Of a stretch of DNA of 64,000 bases, positions 1 through 11,502 are shown piece after piece. The position numbers were made by a program, and so were the translations under genes. This stretch comes from Sorghum bicolor. Lineage: Eukaryota; Streptophyta; Magnoliopsida; Poales; Poaceae. The stretch is from positions 59,649,768-59,713,767 of the forward strand of contig NC_012874.2 in assembly GCF_000003195.3 (NCBI RefSeq). Direction: 5' to 3'. The notes below the pieces were generated by a model. The model was not told the origin of the DNA. It saw only the letters and a program-made list of their open reading frames with translations, and did not search any database. Numbering within the stretch: position 1 is the stretch's first letter; each line of letters starts with the position of its first letter.

Positions 1-956
1 ATCAAGAAATCACTCAAAAATCAATCCTCTCTAGGCTCTTGCTACTCTCTTGCTCCACAACAAGTTTCTCAGATGTTCAAATGGGCAAGAGACCTCTCAT
101 GGACGAGGTGGAGGAGTATAAATACTACCCACGAAGTCCAAAGGTCAGCCAACCGTTTTCCACTAAAAACGGGGTCACCGGACGCTCTGCACCGAGCGTC
201 CGGTGCTCCATAACGGCTAACTGTACTTGCGTCTGACAGGTCACCGGACGCTAACTCTCAGTGTCTGGTGCACCGTCCGGTGCTCCGGGGAGTTTTACAT
301 GCTCCCTGCGCATGGGACCGGACGCTACCCGGTGCGTCCAGTGCTAGCGTCCGGTGCTCGAGGCAGGTTTACAACCTCCCTGGGTAAGGGACAGGATGCT
401 GTCCGGTGAGTCCGGTGCCAGCGTCCGGTGCTTAACCCTAAGCACCGAGAACTCCCAACGGCTAAGGACCTCACTGGACGCACTCACAGAGCGTCCGGTG
501 CAGCGTCCGGTGCCCTTTTGGGCACCCTAACTTCGTCAAAACACGATCGCTCCAAAACGAAGTTGGTTCCTCTCGATCTAAGGACTATCTCTGAGCTGCC
601 TAGAGCTAGGTTTACCAAGTGTGCACCACACCTAAACCTAAAGCCTTGCCTAAGTCAAGTTACTAGATCAAAGCCCCTCTTAATAGTACGGTCAAAGGAA
701 AACAAAGTCCTAAACTACTCTAAGTGCCCTTCTTCACCATATGGCACTTAGACCTAGTCTAGTCTTGACGATGTCCATCCATCCTTTGAACACCGAAACG
801 ATTTTCACTATTAAGTAGGCATGTACGTCCCTGTCCATCGAGCACCTATTTACCATGACCTTACCTATGACTTTGCCTCTGCAAAACACACATTAGTAAT
901 AGTAATCAATATTGTCATTAATCACCGAAATCACTAGGGGCCTAGATGCTCTTTCA
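1..956 (-). mobile_element. Copia (SIRE-like) LTR, left part outside window
   Basis: The segment ends in CTTTCA at 951-956, the usual edge of TGAAAG...CTTTCA Copia LTRs. It holds a dense cluster of GCGTCCGGTG-type motifs at about 180-520, as do the other Copia LTRs here. Read on the minus strand it starts like a SIRE-type LTR (TGAAAGAGCATCTAGGCC), then has the motif cluster, then a TATA-like box near 117-124, so the element is inferred to point left. It is inserted in the Tat 5' LTR: Tat LTR homology resumes at about 957-961, where the intact copy near 25957 is uninterrupted. Short ORFs inside are chance ORFs. Confidence 0.75.
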
Positions 957-1182
957 TCCTTTTTACTATGAGTTCTTAGGAATTCGTCGACTTAAGCTCG
1001 GCGTATTCTCGAGTTCCGCGTGAGTACCTCTTGGCCGTGACATCTGGGCGCATCGCTGTTGTCAGGACCAAAGTATTCGAGTTACCACCTTTGCCGATAG
1101 TAAGGTCAAATCGGCTGGCACGCCTTAACGTTTGAATTGGGTATTAGCCCTTTGTGTTTGCAGATCAGCTTTTGCACCAACA
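957..1182 (+). mobile_element. Tat-type gypsy 5' LTR, 3' remnant
   Basis: About 222 bp match 25961-26183 with four transitions by eye (about 1.8%). The end CAACA at 1182 is the inverse of the TGTTG start of the intact LTR at 25469. The upstream part of this LTR is cut off by the Copia LTR ending at 956. Confidence 0.85.
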
Positions 1183-1189
1183 CATCTTT

Positions 1190-1207
1190 TGGCACGCCCG
1201 GTGGGAC
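1190..1207 (+). other. Tat primer binding site
   Basis: TGGCACGCCCGGTGGGAC starts 7 bp after the LTR end. It begins with TGG, as expected for pairing with a tRNA CCA end. I could not assign the tRNA with confidence. Confidence 0.6.
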
Positions 1208-1229
1208 CAGATTCAAGATCAAGATCGAC

Positions 1230-3412
1230 ATGTCGACTACCGAGTTCGACTTGGAGAACGTCATCCCTGTGACGGAAGCCAATCTCAGAGATGAGCAGAA
1301 GCAAGCTATTGCAAAAGCCATGGAGGACTACAAGCACCAATGTTTGAAATCCTTCAGCATCAACAGGAGTGGCGAAGTAATCCAGAAGGAAGCACTGCCG
1401 GTGCCTCGGCAGGTCACTTTTGAAGTCAATCCTGGTAAACTCCAAGACATGGTTGACAATGCCATCAACCGTGCCTTGATCAACCAAGCTGGTGTGCTGT
1501 CCAACACGGTTTTCAACGCCGTGGCCAGAACTTTCAAAGAGGGACAATGGCCACCAAATTATATGGGCCCTGTCTATCATCAGCCAGGATCACCAGTTGT
1601 CTCAGCTCCATCGGCTACTACGGCCGCTGCGGGTATAGAAACTGCTACTCCTCCAAGCACAATAGGACTCACTAATGTGCAATCTACGCCGATGACAACT
1701 AATCCGTCAACTTCAGATGAGCAAATCAAGCTTGCCACAGATCTATTGGCATCGGCAATGTCGGGATCTATTCCTCCTAACTGGTGGGGTTATGGTATGC
1801 CCCCTGAGATGATGTTGAAGACGCCAGGGACATCTCAAACGGCTGACATGAGAGGCAAGGCTCCTATGGTATCGGCACCTCCAAATATGCCGATGAATCA
1901 GAGTCCCTAGTATACTACAACTACTACTGCAAGACCTTACACTGGGAATTCTCAAGCTCCAACGTTTCAGATGCCTAATGCATCGGCAGATTCAATGCCG
2001 ACGCAACAGAGGTTTATGACACAGCAAGGGTACGTCAACTCAATGATGATGCCCAATTACCAGTCATCGGCAGGACCTATGTCGATGAATGCTAATAGTG
2101 GATGGACAGGGCAGCTAGTCTTTCCACAGATGCCTCAGCAGAGTCATCAGGCTGTTGGATTTCAACAAGGATAGGTCCAGCCTGGATTTTAGAATCAAGG
2201 ATTGATCAACCAACCGATGAATCTGGGTCAGCAGATTGGTGGTCAGATGGTTAATCCCATGTTCCATGCAGATCGTGCGCCTCAGCGACACGTGGAAGCT
2301 TACCAGCAGGTGTCAGATCTACAACCGCCTCATCGGCAAGATGCCGATGCTTATTGGGCCGATAAGATTGCTGAAGTAATGAGGGACCCATTTGGGATAA
2401 AACCCAAAGTCAACACTTACTCTTATCGGACACCGTATCCTCCTACATATGATTTTATTCCACTTCCAAATCGGTATAAGGTACCCGATTTCACTAAGTT
2501 TTCTAGGCAGGATGATACCTCAACTATGGAACACGTTAACAGGTTCATCATTCAATGTGGGGAAGCTACTAACAGAGATGAGTTAAGGGTTCGCTTGTTC
2601 TCATCATCTTTATCTGGATCGGCTTTCACTTGGTTTATTTCATTACCTCCTAACTCAGTGATTACTTGGGCCGATCTGGAGAAGCAGTTCCACAAATACT
2701 TCTTTTCTGGAGTCCATGAGAAGAAGATTACCGATTTGGTCATATTGAAACAACGCAACGATGAATCGGTTGAAAGTTTTGTGCAGAGGTTGCGGGAAGT
2801 CAAGAATAAATGCTATAGTCTGGTTCTGGATGATCGGCAGCTAGCCGATTTGGCTTTCCAGGGTTTATTGCCACATATCAGGGACAAATATGCTTCTCAA
2901 GAGTTCGAGAGCCTGAGTCACTTGGTCCAGAGGATTTCCGACCAGGATATCAAACCCTTTGAACCTAAGAGGGCTTGGAACAAAAAGGTGTAATTTGTTG
3001 ATGAGGCAACAAGCTCAGATTCTGATGAAGAGCCAGTCATCGGCTTAGCAGAGTGGGTGAAAAATAAGAAGCCAATGTCTTGTCCTTTTGGGCATAAGGA
3101 GCCAGAGAAATTTGCATTTGACATTACTAAAGCCGATAGGATATTTGACTTTCTACTTCAGGAAGGGCAAATCAAATTGTCACCTAATCATGTTATTCCA
3201 TCGGCCGAAGAATTAAAGAAGATGAAATACTGCAAGTGGCATAATGCAACCTCTCACAGCACCAATGAGTGCAAAGTTTTTAGGCAACAGCTGCAATCGG
3301 CTATTGAATCTGGGAGAATCAAATTTGATAGTTCCAAAGCTTAGAAGCCGATGAAGATCAATCAACACCATTTTCCAACAAATATGTTGGATGCTAAGGG
3401 AAAGACTAAGGT
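1230..3412 (+). pseudogene. Tat-type gag, five in-frame stops
   Basis: One reading frame from ATG 1230 runs to 3412, broken by stops at 1908 (TAG), 2172 (TAG), 2190 (TAG), 2991 (TAA) and 3342 (TAG). The N-terminal part is Gln/Met/Pro-rich. About 2480-2830 encodes a Retrotrans_gag capsid-like domain, with FTWFISLPPNSV and YFFSGVHEKKITDL. A short Cys/His block follows at about 3230-3290 (YCKWHNATSHSTNEC), typical of plant gypsy gag. The product would be the structural particle protein. The frame ends where foreign DNA begins (CACTACTAAC at 3413). No protease or RT follows. Each stop can be explained as CAG or CAA changed to TAG or TAA. Confidence 0.85.
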
Positions 3413-4150
3413 CACTACTAACTTCTATGTTTTTGGCAATGCCACAAAAGCGTTGCAAGATGCTTTATTTGGTTGCAATAAGTAGCTTTTGCCACCAAAT
3501 CACAGTCGTTGCAAAGGGTTGCAATAAGTTGCGTTGCAATAAGTTATTGCAACCGTTTCTAGATCGGTGTTGCGAGTGATGTTGTTTCTTGCAATCGTAG
3601 ATGTCCGTTGCCAAGCGTGGCAATAGGATGTTGTCGCAACACTCACCGTCATTGCAATAGGAACACTTGCAACGCTAGGCTTCATTGTAAGAGATGGTTC
3701 AGTAGCATTGCGATAAACTTTATTGCCACAATAATATTTGGTTGCCAAATCTTTTGTTGCCACACAATTTCTTTCGTTGCTAGAGCATTGGCGTTCTTGC
3801 CACCATTGCTTTTTGTGTTGCGACATTACCTATTGCCATAGTTTTAATATGTTGCGAGAGATTATATGTTATTGCCACGGTTGTTGGACCATGGCAATAG
3901 TATCATTTGCCACGACCTTTTCACCGTTGCTAGAAACCATTCGCTATTGCCAGGACTATTATGCTGTGGCAACAAAATTATTTGCCACACAATTTTATCA
4001 TTGCTATAGATCTAATGTTACTGCAACGCCAAAATGCATGGCAATATATTATTTGTTGCCACATAAATAATCATGTTGCTATAGATCTAGTAGGAACAAT
4101 TTTTATTGCAACGGATCTATTTTTTAATAAATCATCGTTGCAAACATAAT
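3413..4150. mobile_element. CACTA-like terminal region with subterminal repeats
   Basis: The gag frame breaks exactly at CACTACTAAC (3413), a CACTA-type terminus. The next 700 bp are full of short direct and inverted TTGCAA, TTGCCAC and GTGGCAA motifs, as in CACTA subterminal regions. The other terminus was not found; TAGTAGTA near 7302-7309 is a weak candidate without a matching TSD. No transposase is visible, so this would be a non-autonomous or truncated copy. Confidence 0.5.
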
Positions 4151-5960
4151 AAACCATATCAAATGAGATTGCACTTGCATATATTAATTTATAGTCAATC
4201 ATCATCCAATAGTCTGACAAATGATTCAAATAGTAGCTAAAATCACAAATGAAGTTCTCTCATTATTCCAAAAATTTTAAAAATATGCAACTAGACTAGA
4301 CTTTCTAACATCCATGCAGCCCTTGAGATGAGTTTTCTATGAGTGCCACATGTCATCGTCTCGCCAATGTTGTTGCTTGACGAGCCTCCCTTTGAAATCT
4401 TATGTACCTACTGCCAAAAGAGTAAGATTAAGATATTAGAAAACCTCTATGTTTAGTACTTCATGCCCAAAATATAAATTCAGAACTTAGGAAATTATAT
4501 ATGCATGTGTGATAAGAAAAATTTAAGAATATGCTCAAGTACAGCTCTAGACCAAATGTATAGTGGACTACAAAAATCATAATTACTTGTCTCGACAATG
4601 GAAATTACAAAAACCACCACATTTTCCATATATTTCCCATGAGCTGGCAATGATTTTCTCTAGACAAAGAAAATCATAATTACTCCACCAACAAAAATAA
4701 TTTTGTGGTTACTAATTCCCTATTGATTTTTGAAAATCCAGAATTGCTTGTTCAGATGTTCTGGGTCATTACTGTTGTGTAGCACAGAGTACAAAAAGAA
4801 AGTTTATCAGTTTTCCTTGTTCAGGTCTTGTCTTACTTGCTTACTAATATTTGTACTGTTTCAAAGTTGAATAGGAGACAGATTTGTCTAGTTTGACAAC
4901 AACTCAGATTATTTTTATTTTTAGTAAGCTGATGGCTCTCCTTTTCTTTGCACAGTTATCAATTCACAGTTAGTTTGCTACTACAGGAACAAAATAAGGA
5001 TAAACCTCTGCTATACAGTTTGCATGTAAGCATTCAAATACTGCTCTAGAGCCCTTTACACTTGTATGAATGTTGTGAATCAATGTGTTCCTAAACCTTT
5101 ACCCTCCAATGCCCTTCTATTAAACTTTAGACATCACACACTAACATGGTACTGAAGATATTACTGCAGGAATCCACATAGATACTATATACAGCACAAA
5201 AGGGCATATTGACACTATAAGAACTGTCCTGGCTGGCAAATTACATATTATAGTTACCTTCTTTTCTTCGATTTCTTGCTCTATTAATCAGCTGTTGTGG
5301 AGTGATTATATGTCTTTGGTGCTATATTTGTAGTGTTTTCATTGAAAAGATTTCTACTCACAGTAGTAGAATTTTTACTGCAGCGAGTAGTTGGTGCTGC
5401 ATCTTTTTGTACAATGACAACACTTCCTGGACGAGTCTACAAACATTCACTTGCTGTCACTTGCGAGATGCTCACTAGCCAAGCATGCCCTAGCTGTTCT
5501 TTGAAACTTAACAAGGACAAAACATTTATATCACCCCTATCAATTGAGAGGTGAATGTGTTGTCTGCAGTTGTCCCCTTGCATATAAAATGTACCAACCA
5601 CATCTCTCCAGCTATTTTTTAAGCAATCTCTGGCTAAATTTGCTCTGTACATTACAAAATTGTCAGTGCAATCAATTCAACATGTGATTTGAAGTTAAAA
5701 AATTATCAACGCAATCAACAGATTACTAGATTCAAACTAGTACAAAAATTAAACCAGAGATCAAAGCTTCACACAGATAAAAGCAAGGCAAAAATGGCAG
5801 CGTAAATGATTATAAAATCAAATAATCTATTGTCAGGACTTATATATAACAATGTATGCTCTTGATGCTTTTGTGTTACATAGTCTATGAAATTATTACG
5901 TCCAGGCATAATATGGCGTGCAGAGTCCAAAATGAATCTCCAAATCCAATATATAGTTGG
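4151..5960. other. unassigned AT-rich DNA
   Basis: This 1.8-kb stretch has no convincing coding region. The longest ORFs (about 70 codons near 5330-5650, both strands) have no recognised domain. It lies in the foreign block replacing Tat protease/RT and is probably transposon interior. Confidence 0.4.
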
Positions 5961-6295
5961 TCACAAAAAATAGATGGCTCTCTAAGAAACTAAAAGGCCA
6001 TACCAGTCTTTAAAATTTATAAGCCACATCAATAGATCTATTCATTATTTTACTTGATCATGCTTTATAAAATGAATCTCCAAAAAGTAATGTTTAGAGG
6101 ATCTCTAAAATAGATAGCTCTCTAAAAATCAAAAGGACCACAGCTGTCTCATTACAATTTATAAGCCACGTCAATACATCTATTTATTATGTTACTTGAT
6201 GATCCACATATTTTATAAAATAAATCTCCAAAAACTAATATTTATTGGATCTCTAAAATAGGCTGGTCCCTAAAAAACTAAAAGACAACAGCATG
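5960..6295. repeat. tandem repeat, about 145-bp period
   Basis: Three imperfect copies of a unit with CTAAAARnCAAAAGGnC-like cores start near 5974, 6118 and 6268. Each is followed by similar text (ATAAGCCAC, TCAATA, ATCTCCAAAAA). Confidence 0.65.
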
Positions 6296-7453
6296 CTGGC
6301 GGGTAGATCGAGCAGAGGGCTGGAGTCAGGATAGATATACTGTTGGATCATATTTCTTTCAGTAAATTCTCTAAACTAAACAAATCCAATCTACATGCTA
6401 AATAAAGTGGGGATGAGCCAAAACTCTAAACCATTAGCTGCTACGGTAAAATACAAAATAAGATAAAATTGGGAAAAAAACAAACAATCTGTCATACCTA
6501 TGTTCACTTAATTCAAGCAAATATGGTGATATTTTGTTGCATTGTAAAGAACTGAGTGGAGCATAATCCCAAGGCCTCTATAGCCATCTCAGAAGAGACG
6601 CACCAGCATGGTAGCACGGGAAAAAGCAAAAGAATCGAAAAACAAATACAACATGTATACGCGCTAGGCTCTACATTCAGGAAAAAATGGACATCAATTC
6701 GCCCATCACCTTCTCATCACTAGATTCAGTTGCAACCATGGCCACTGTGGGCTCGAAACAGAGTACAATTTGGGACGAATAAATGGATGAACCAAAACCC
6801 TAGATAGAGATGTGGCGTGGTTGCATACCTAGTCGATGATAGTCCGAAAAACTCTTGATCGACACAAACGCCGGCGTAGGCTTGTACTGCTTCTGGAGGA
6901 GTACCATCGGCATCCGGCCTTGGTCACGGGAGTCGGCGCCATCGGTGGCAGCGGTAGGGGAAGTCCGCGCCATGGTCGTCGTCACGCACAGGAGGGGAGT
7001 ACATCGGCTGCGCGGCCTTGTTCATCGGAGTCGGCGCCGTCGATGGCGGCAGTAGAAGAAGCTCGTGCCCTCCTGGTCGCCATCGGGCGGAGGAGGGTGC
7101 AGGGGCAACACGAACCGTCCGAGGCGGCAGCAGGGAATGAGTTTGGGCTCTAGTTAATTTGCGTCTATTTAGGGTAGTGGGTGCGGATTTTGGATGGTGG
7201 AAGGGTTTCTTGGAGGGAAAATATTGTGAGGTGTGCAAATACTCCAAATTTTGGAGCGATTTTTCAGGCAAAATGACATGACGTACCTACATACGTTTTA
7301 TAGTAGTATTGTTTAATAAAATTTGAATAATTTTGGGTTGTCATAATACCAGCACCGAACATGGCATAGTTTTTCTAAATAAATGTTTTGTTGCGGGCCC
7401 TTTTAGATTACATGCATAGAAAATATATAAGAATGGAAAACCTTAGGAATTGA
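6296..7453. other. unassigned DNA with GC-rich block 6880-7140
   Basis: The GC-rich part has overlapping ORFs on both strands (up to 115 codons), rich in Arg/Ser/Ala, with no recognised domain. Composition alone explains them. It may be a promoter or first-exon-like part of a transposon-borne gene, but I cannot show that. Confidence 0.35.
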
Positions 7454-7730
7454 GAGCATCTCCAAGAGATTAGCTAAAAACACTAGTTAAATTTACTGAT
7501 TTAGCTACTCTCTTAAATAGATTTGACAAAAAGTTATTAGAGTACTCCAACAAACTCTGTAAAGGATGGCTAGTGAGATAGGCTATCTAAAAGTAGAGAG
7601 CGAACAAGGTGGGATGGAGAGCTACTAAATTTGAAGAGTCGTTTACAGAGTCAGTTAGAAACGTTTTTCCTTCAACAATAGCTAGATTTACCTTTACAAA
7701 ATGATTTTAGCTAAACTTTTGGAGGTGCTC
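7454..7730. mobile_element. MITE with GAGCATCTCCAA termini
   Basis: The left end GAGCATCTCCAA and right end TTGGAGGTGCTC form imperfect terminal inverted repeats around 277 bp. TGA flanks both sides (7451-7453 and 7731-7733), a 3-bp TSD as in Tourist/PIF-Harbinger MITEs. Confidence 0.7.
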
Positions 7731-7829
7731 TGAGGTACCACACTTCTACTGTGAGTCAAAACAAAGAAAAGTTGGTAAGGCCGCTGAAATACAGGAACTA
7801 AATACTTATATTTTTAATATGAAAACTAA

Positions 7830-8060
7830 GGCCTTATTTAGTTCACACCAATACCCAAAAACCTTTCAAAATTTCCAGTCGCATCGAATCTTATAGCACA
7901 TGCATAGAACACTAAATATAAATTAATAAATAACTAATTACATAGTTTGCCTAAAATTTGCGAAACAAATCTTTTGAGCCTAGGTTGGATAATAATTGCC
8001 AAATAAAAATAAAGTGCTATAGTATCCAAAAACGTTTCACCTCCTCAAGTAAACAAGGCC
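7830..8060. mobile_element. GGCCTTRTTTAG-type MITE, complete
   Basis: The termini GGCCTTATTTAG and AACAAGGCC are inverted repeats around 231 bp. TAA flanks both sides (7827-7829, 8061-8063). The interior (GAGCCTAG, CAAATAAAAA, AGTGCTA) matches the intronic copy at 46773-47021. Confidence 0.85.
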
Positions 8061-8110
8061 TAAATACCCATTGACTTCGTGATGCTTTACTACAAAGAGC
8101 CAGATCCCTA

Positions 8111-8215
8111 ACAAAAAATTTTAGATACTCTAGCACTTTCGTTTGTATTTGGCAATTATTGTCCAACTATGGACTTACTAGGCTCAAAAGATTCGTGTCG
8201 CAAATTACAGGCATA
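8111..8215 (-). mobile_element. truncated copy of the same MITE, inverted
   Basis: The reverse complement gives GCGACACGAATCTTTTGAGC, CAATAATTGCCAAATACAAA and AGTGCTAGAG, colinear with the interior of the MITE at 7830-8060. Both ends are missing. Confidence 0.6.
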
Positions 8216-8224
8216 GTGATAAAT

Positions 8225-8790
8225 ATGATATGCTTTAGTAAAAAATGGAAAAACTAATCTTGTTGGGCTGAACATGAGTAGATCTACACAGTGAATATAT
8301 AATATGATATTCTTTACTACAAAGTTTTTGTTATAGCTTTAAATCTATGTTTTTCTATAATTAATTAGAATAATTCATATATGCAGTTTCTATAGTCCAA
8401 TTATAGTGATTTTTTTGATGAGCTAATTATTGTATGGTTAAAGTATAGTAAAAATTTTGTACCCATTGGATCACATATAACTTAGTTATAGATTTATTTA
8501 GCTTTATTCTTATTAAATATATGCTTTATCTATAACTAAGTTATAAGTGATCTAATGAGCTTGAAATTTGTACCAGATTTCAAACATATAATAATAAGCC
8601 CACCATAAAAATTTCATCATAATTGGACCATAGAAACTGAATATACGAATTATTCTAGTTAATTAAAGAAAATCAAAGATGTAAAGCTACAACAAAAACT
8701 TCGCACTAAAGTATACCACAACCAAATTTGATTTTTTATTTTATGATTTTTCTATAATTTATTATGATTTTTCAAATATTCAGCAAAAAT
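8225..8790. repeat. foldback (hairpin) repeat
   Basis: Two arms of about 270 bp are inverted copies around a centre near 8500. For example ATCACATATAACTTAGTTAT (about 8470) pairs with ATAACTAAGTTATAAGTGAT (about 8530), and GTAGATCTAC-type and AGTATACC-type blocks recur further out. A similar foldback lies at 60890-61230. Confidence 0.65.
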
Positions 8791-8809
8791 AAATAAAAAG
8801 AAAAAGACA

Positions 8810-8945
8810 AAACCACCCTCGAAAACCGCTCGAGGGGGGTATTTGACCGGTTTTGAAAATTTCAGGGAATAGATTATCCGATTTTATAGTTCGGAAGTAG
8901 AGTACACTGAGATAGTTGAGAGGTTATGTAGACTTTTTTCTTTCT
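8810..8945. repeat. tail repeat shared with 61550-61690
   Basis: It contains AAAACCGCTCGAGGGGG, TATTTGACCGGTTTT, GATTTTATAGTT and TTATGTAGACTTTTTTC. The same blocks occur in order at 61550-61690, also next to a foldback. Confidence 0.65.
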
Positions 8946-9553
8946 ATTTATTGGTTATTTTATTTATTAGGCAAATAGAGAACGCTCATGTGAATCTACC
9001 TTGGAAAAAATGCCTTTCATATTCCAAAACTTTTCTAACAAACAATAGCCTACACATATATTGTTGTGCAGGAGGTTCAAAAACAACTGGAACTCGATTG
9101 ATATTTTATATCACTTTAAATGAATTTCTGCATACTTTATTATAAAATAATTGTAACTGTAATAATTCTAAATTTCGTTGGATAATTCTATAATTTTGCA
9201 TAGTAATATGTTTTTGTTCCATAATCTTTATATTAAAACTGAAATGATTTAAGCAATTTGAATTAAATTTAAATGTAACATGCTAATTTAAACAAATCGT
9301 TGTGACACCCCACTCTGAAAACTAAACCTTAAAAATTCAATTTGGATTAAATTTAAACATATCTTTGTAGATTAAATATTCTAAAATTTTCTTCAGTTTT
9401 ATAAAAACTAATATGTCAGTTTTGGAAATTAGTGAGGAAAGTTCGAATTGGCGCCATCGAAAATCGCCATCTAGCTAGAAATTCGATCTCGCTCCCATCA
9501 AATTCCAAATTCTCGCACGCTGGTCTGGCCAGACGGGCCCACACAGCTGGCCT
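8946..9553. other. AT-rich DNA, possible LTR fragment from 9302
   Basis: There is no coding sequence. TGTGACACCCCACTCTG at 9302 resembles the start of some gypsy LTRs, and GC-rich text follows to 9550. The boundary with Tat RNase H coding sequence is at about 9550. Confidence 0.3.
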
Positions 9554-11204
9554 TGGACGTTCTTCTTTGATGGATCCACGTGTGACCGGGGGGCAGAAAT
9601 CAGCATAGTGTTAATTTCCCCTCAGGGAAGGAAGTATGAATTCTCCTTGCCGATTGTTGCCACGTCGACAAATAATCAAGCTGAGTATCAAGCTTTAATT
9701 AAGGGGTTGGAGTTGTTAAAAGAGGTTCGTGCTGACGCTGTTGAAATCTTCTAGGATTCTATGCTAGTTATAAATCAGTTAGCTGGAAGTTATGAATGTC
9801 GAAGTGAGGTTTTAATAATGTATTACGAAAGGAGTATGCAACTGTTAAAGGAATTCATGGATTTCCGATTAGAGCATATTCCTCGATTGCATAACGAAGA
9901 GGCCAATCGGTTGGCCCAGTATGCCTCGGGATATCAGCCCATATTAAACACAATATCGACAATCAGTGCCGATGATTGGAGAAAAGAAATTGTTGATTAT
10001 TTAAAGGATCCATCTAAGAAAGTTGAGAGACGCGTTCGGTTTCAAGCCACCAAGTATGTGCTCCTCGAAGATGAATTATATTATCGAACAATTGATGGAA
10101 TTCTTCTCAAATGCTTAGGTGATGATGAGGCTAGAAGTTTAATGGGAGAAATCCATGAAGGAGTATGTGGAGCACATCAGTCGGCTTTTAAGATGAAATG
10201 GATTATTAGGAGGAATGGGTATTATTGGCCAACCATACTTGAAGGTTGCTTTAAATATTTCAAGGGGTGTCAAGGATGTCAGAAGTTTGGCAATATTCAA
10301 AGGGCACCCGCATCGGCCATGAATCCCATTATTAAACCTTGGTCGTTCCGGAGATGGGCTATTGATCTAATCGGCCAAATTTACCCACCATCAAGTAAAG
10401 GACATAAATTCATCTTGGTTGCCACCGATTATTTCACCAAGTGGGTTGAAGCTATTCCTTTGAAGAAAGTCACATCGGCCAATATGATTGATTTTGTGAA
10501 AGAGCATATTATTTATCGATTTGGAACTCCTAAAACAATTACTAACGATCAGGGTACTATGTTTACATCAGGGGAGTTTGATGAGTTTGCAATCGGTATG
10601 GGGAATTAAAGTATTAAATTCTTCTCCTTATTATGCTCAAGCTAATGGGCAGGCCGAAGCATCTAACAAAGGAATTATCAAACTTATTAAACGGAAGATT
10701 GAAGAAAATCCTAGGAGGTGGCATACGTTGTTGAATGAAGCTTTATGGTCATATCGGATGGCTTGTCATGGGTCGACCAAAGTTTCACCTTATCAGTTGG
10801 TGTATGGACATGATGCAGTGCTACCTTGGGAAATTAAAACTGGGTCTAGGCGACTATCTTTTCAAGATCAATTGGCTGCCGATGATTATACTACTTTGAT
10901 GACAGACGAGTTGGATGATCTAGCAGGACATCGGCTAAGGGCTTTGATAAGTATAGAAGAAAATAAGAAGAGAGTTGCCAGATGGTATGATAAGAAGGTA
11001 AAGGCTAAGGAGTTTGCTGATGGAGACTTAGTATGGAAACTAATCTTACCGATCGGGACTAAAAGTTCAAAATTTGGGAAGTGGAATCGATCTGCTCCTG
11101 GCAACGCCTATATCTTAAAAACTCTCGAAGGAGTTGAATTTCCCAGAGCATTGAATGGCAAATATTTAAAGAGATATTACCCCAGCATATGGCTTGATGC
11201 ATGA
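9554..11204 (+). pseudogene. Tat-type RNase H-integrase remnant of pol
   Basis: The frame starts at 9554 in an RNase H domain (WTFFFDGST, NNQAEYQALI, DSMLVINQL). A TAG lies at 9752-9754, just before the DSM motif, and the later ADRLA-type motif reads ANRLA. The integrase follows: an HHCC zinc finger (HEGVCGAH...CQGCQ), a DDE core with ATDYFTKWVEAI, ITNDQGTMF and NGQAEASNK, and a C-terminal domain ending SIWLDA. One extra A near 10605 shifts the frame. The enzyme would insert cDNA into chromosomes. Protease and RT are absent upstream, so the copy is defective. It lies convergent to the antisense PMD gene ending at 11503. Confidence 0.9.
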
Positions 11205-11502
11205 AAGTTTAAGTGCCGATAACATTCCTATCGGCTGAATTAAAAGTGTATCTGGGGCCGGACTTAATGTTTTAAAAGGATGCTGATAACAGTCCTATCG
11301 GCTGGACCAAAATGATTAGAAGAAAGAAGCAAAGAACGCCGCCGATGAAGAGTTCACATGTTTAACAGAGCCTGGATCATCGATATGGCGCGCAGACGGA
11401 TCTAGTTGGCTTCTTCTATCTCCTTCACGTCATCATCGGCAGAGCCTTCCACTGGCTTCAGTTTCTTCTTCATGTGAGTGCTTTATGGGTCTGGATGTTT
11501 CG
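11205..11502. other. spacer between pol and antisense gene
   Basis: It has no ORF of note. It separates the integrase stop from the convergent stop of the PMD gene and holds several ATCGGC/GCCGAT hexamers. Confidence 0.6.

Noticed and set aside
180..520. Regular short repeats that might suggest a CRISPR array
   Set aside because: The motif is 10-11 bp, in both orientations, with irregular spacing and within an LTR; the sequence is a plant nuclear genome.
6836..7271. Overlapping GC-rich ORFs up to 115 codons
   Set aside because: Open in several frames on both strands, Arg/Ser/Ala-rich, no domain; composition explains them.
3413..7309. A single CACTA element from CACTACTAAC to TAGTAGTA
   Set aside because: The right end is not TAGTG and the 3-bp flanks do not match, so only the left-end region is reported.
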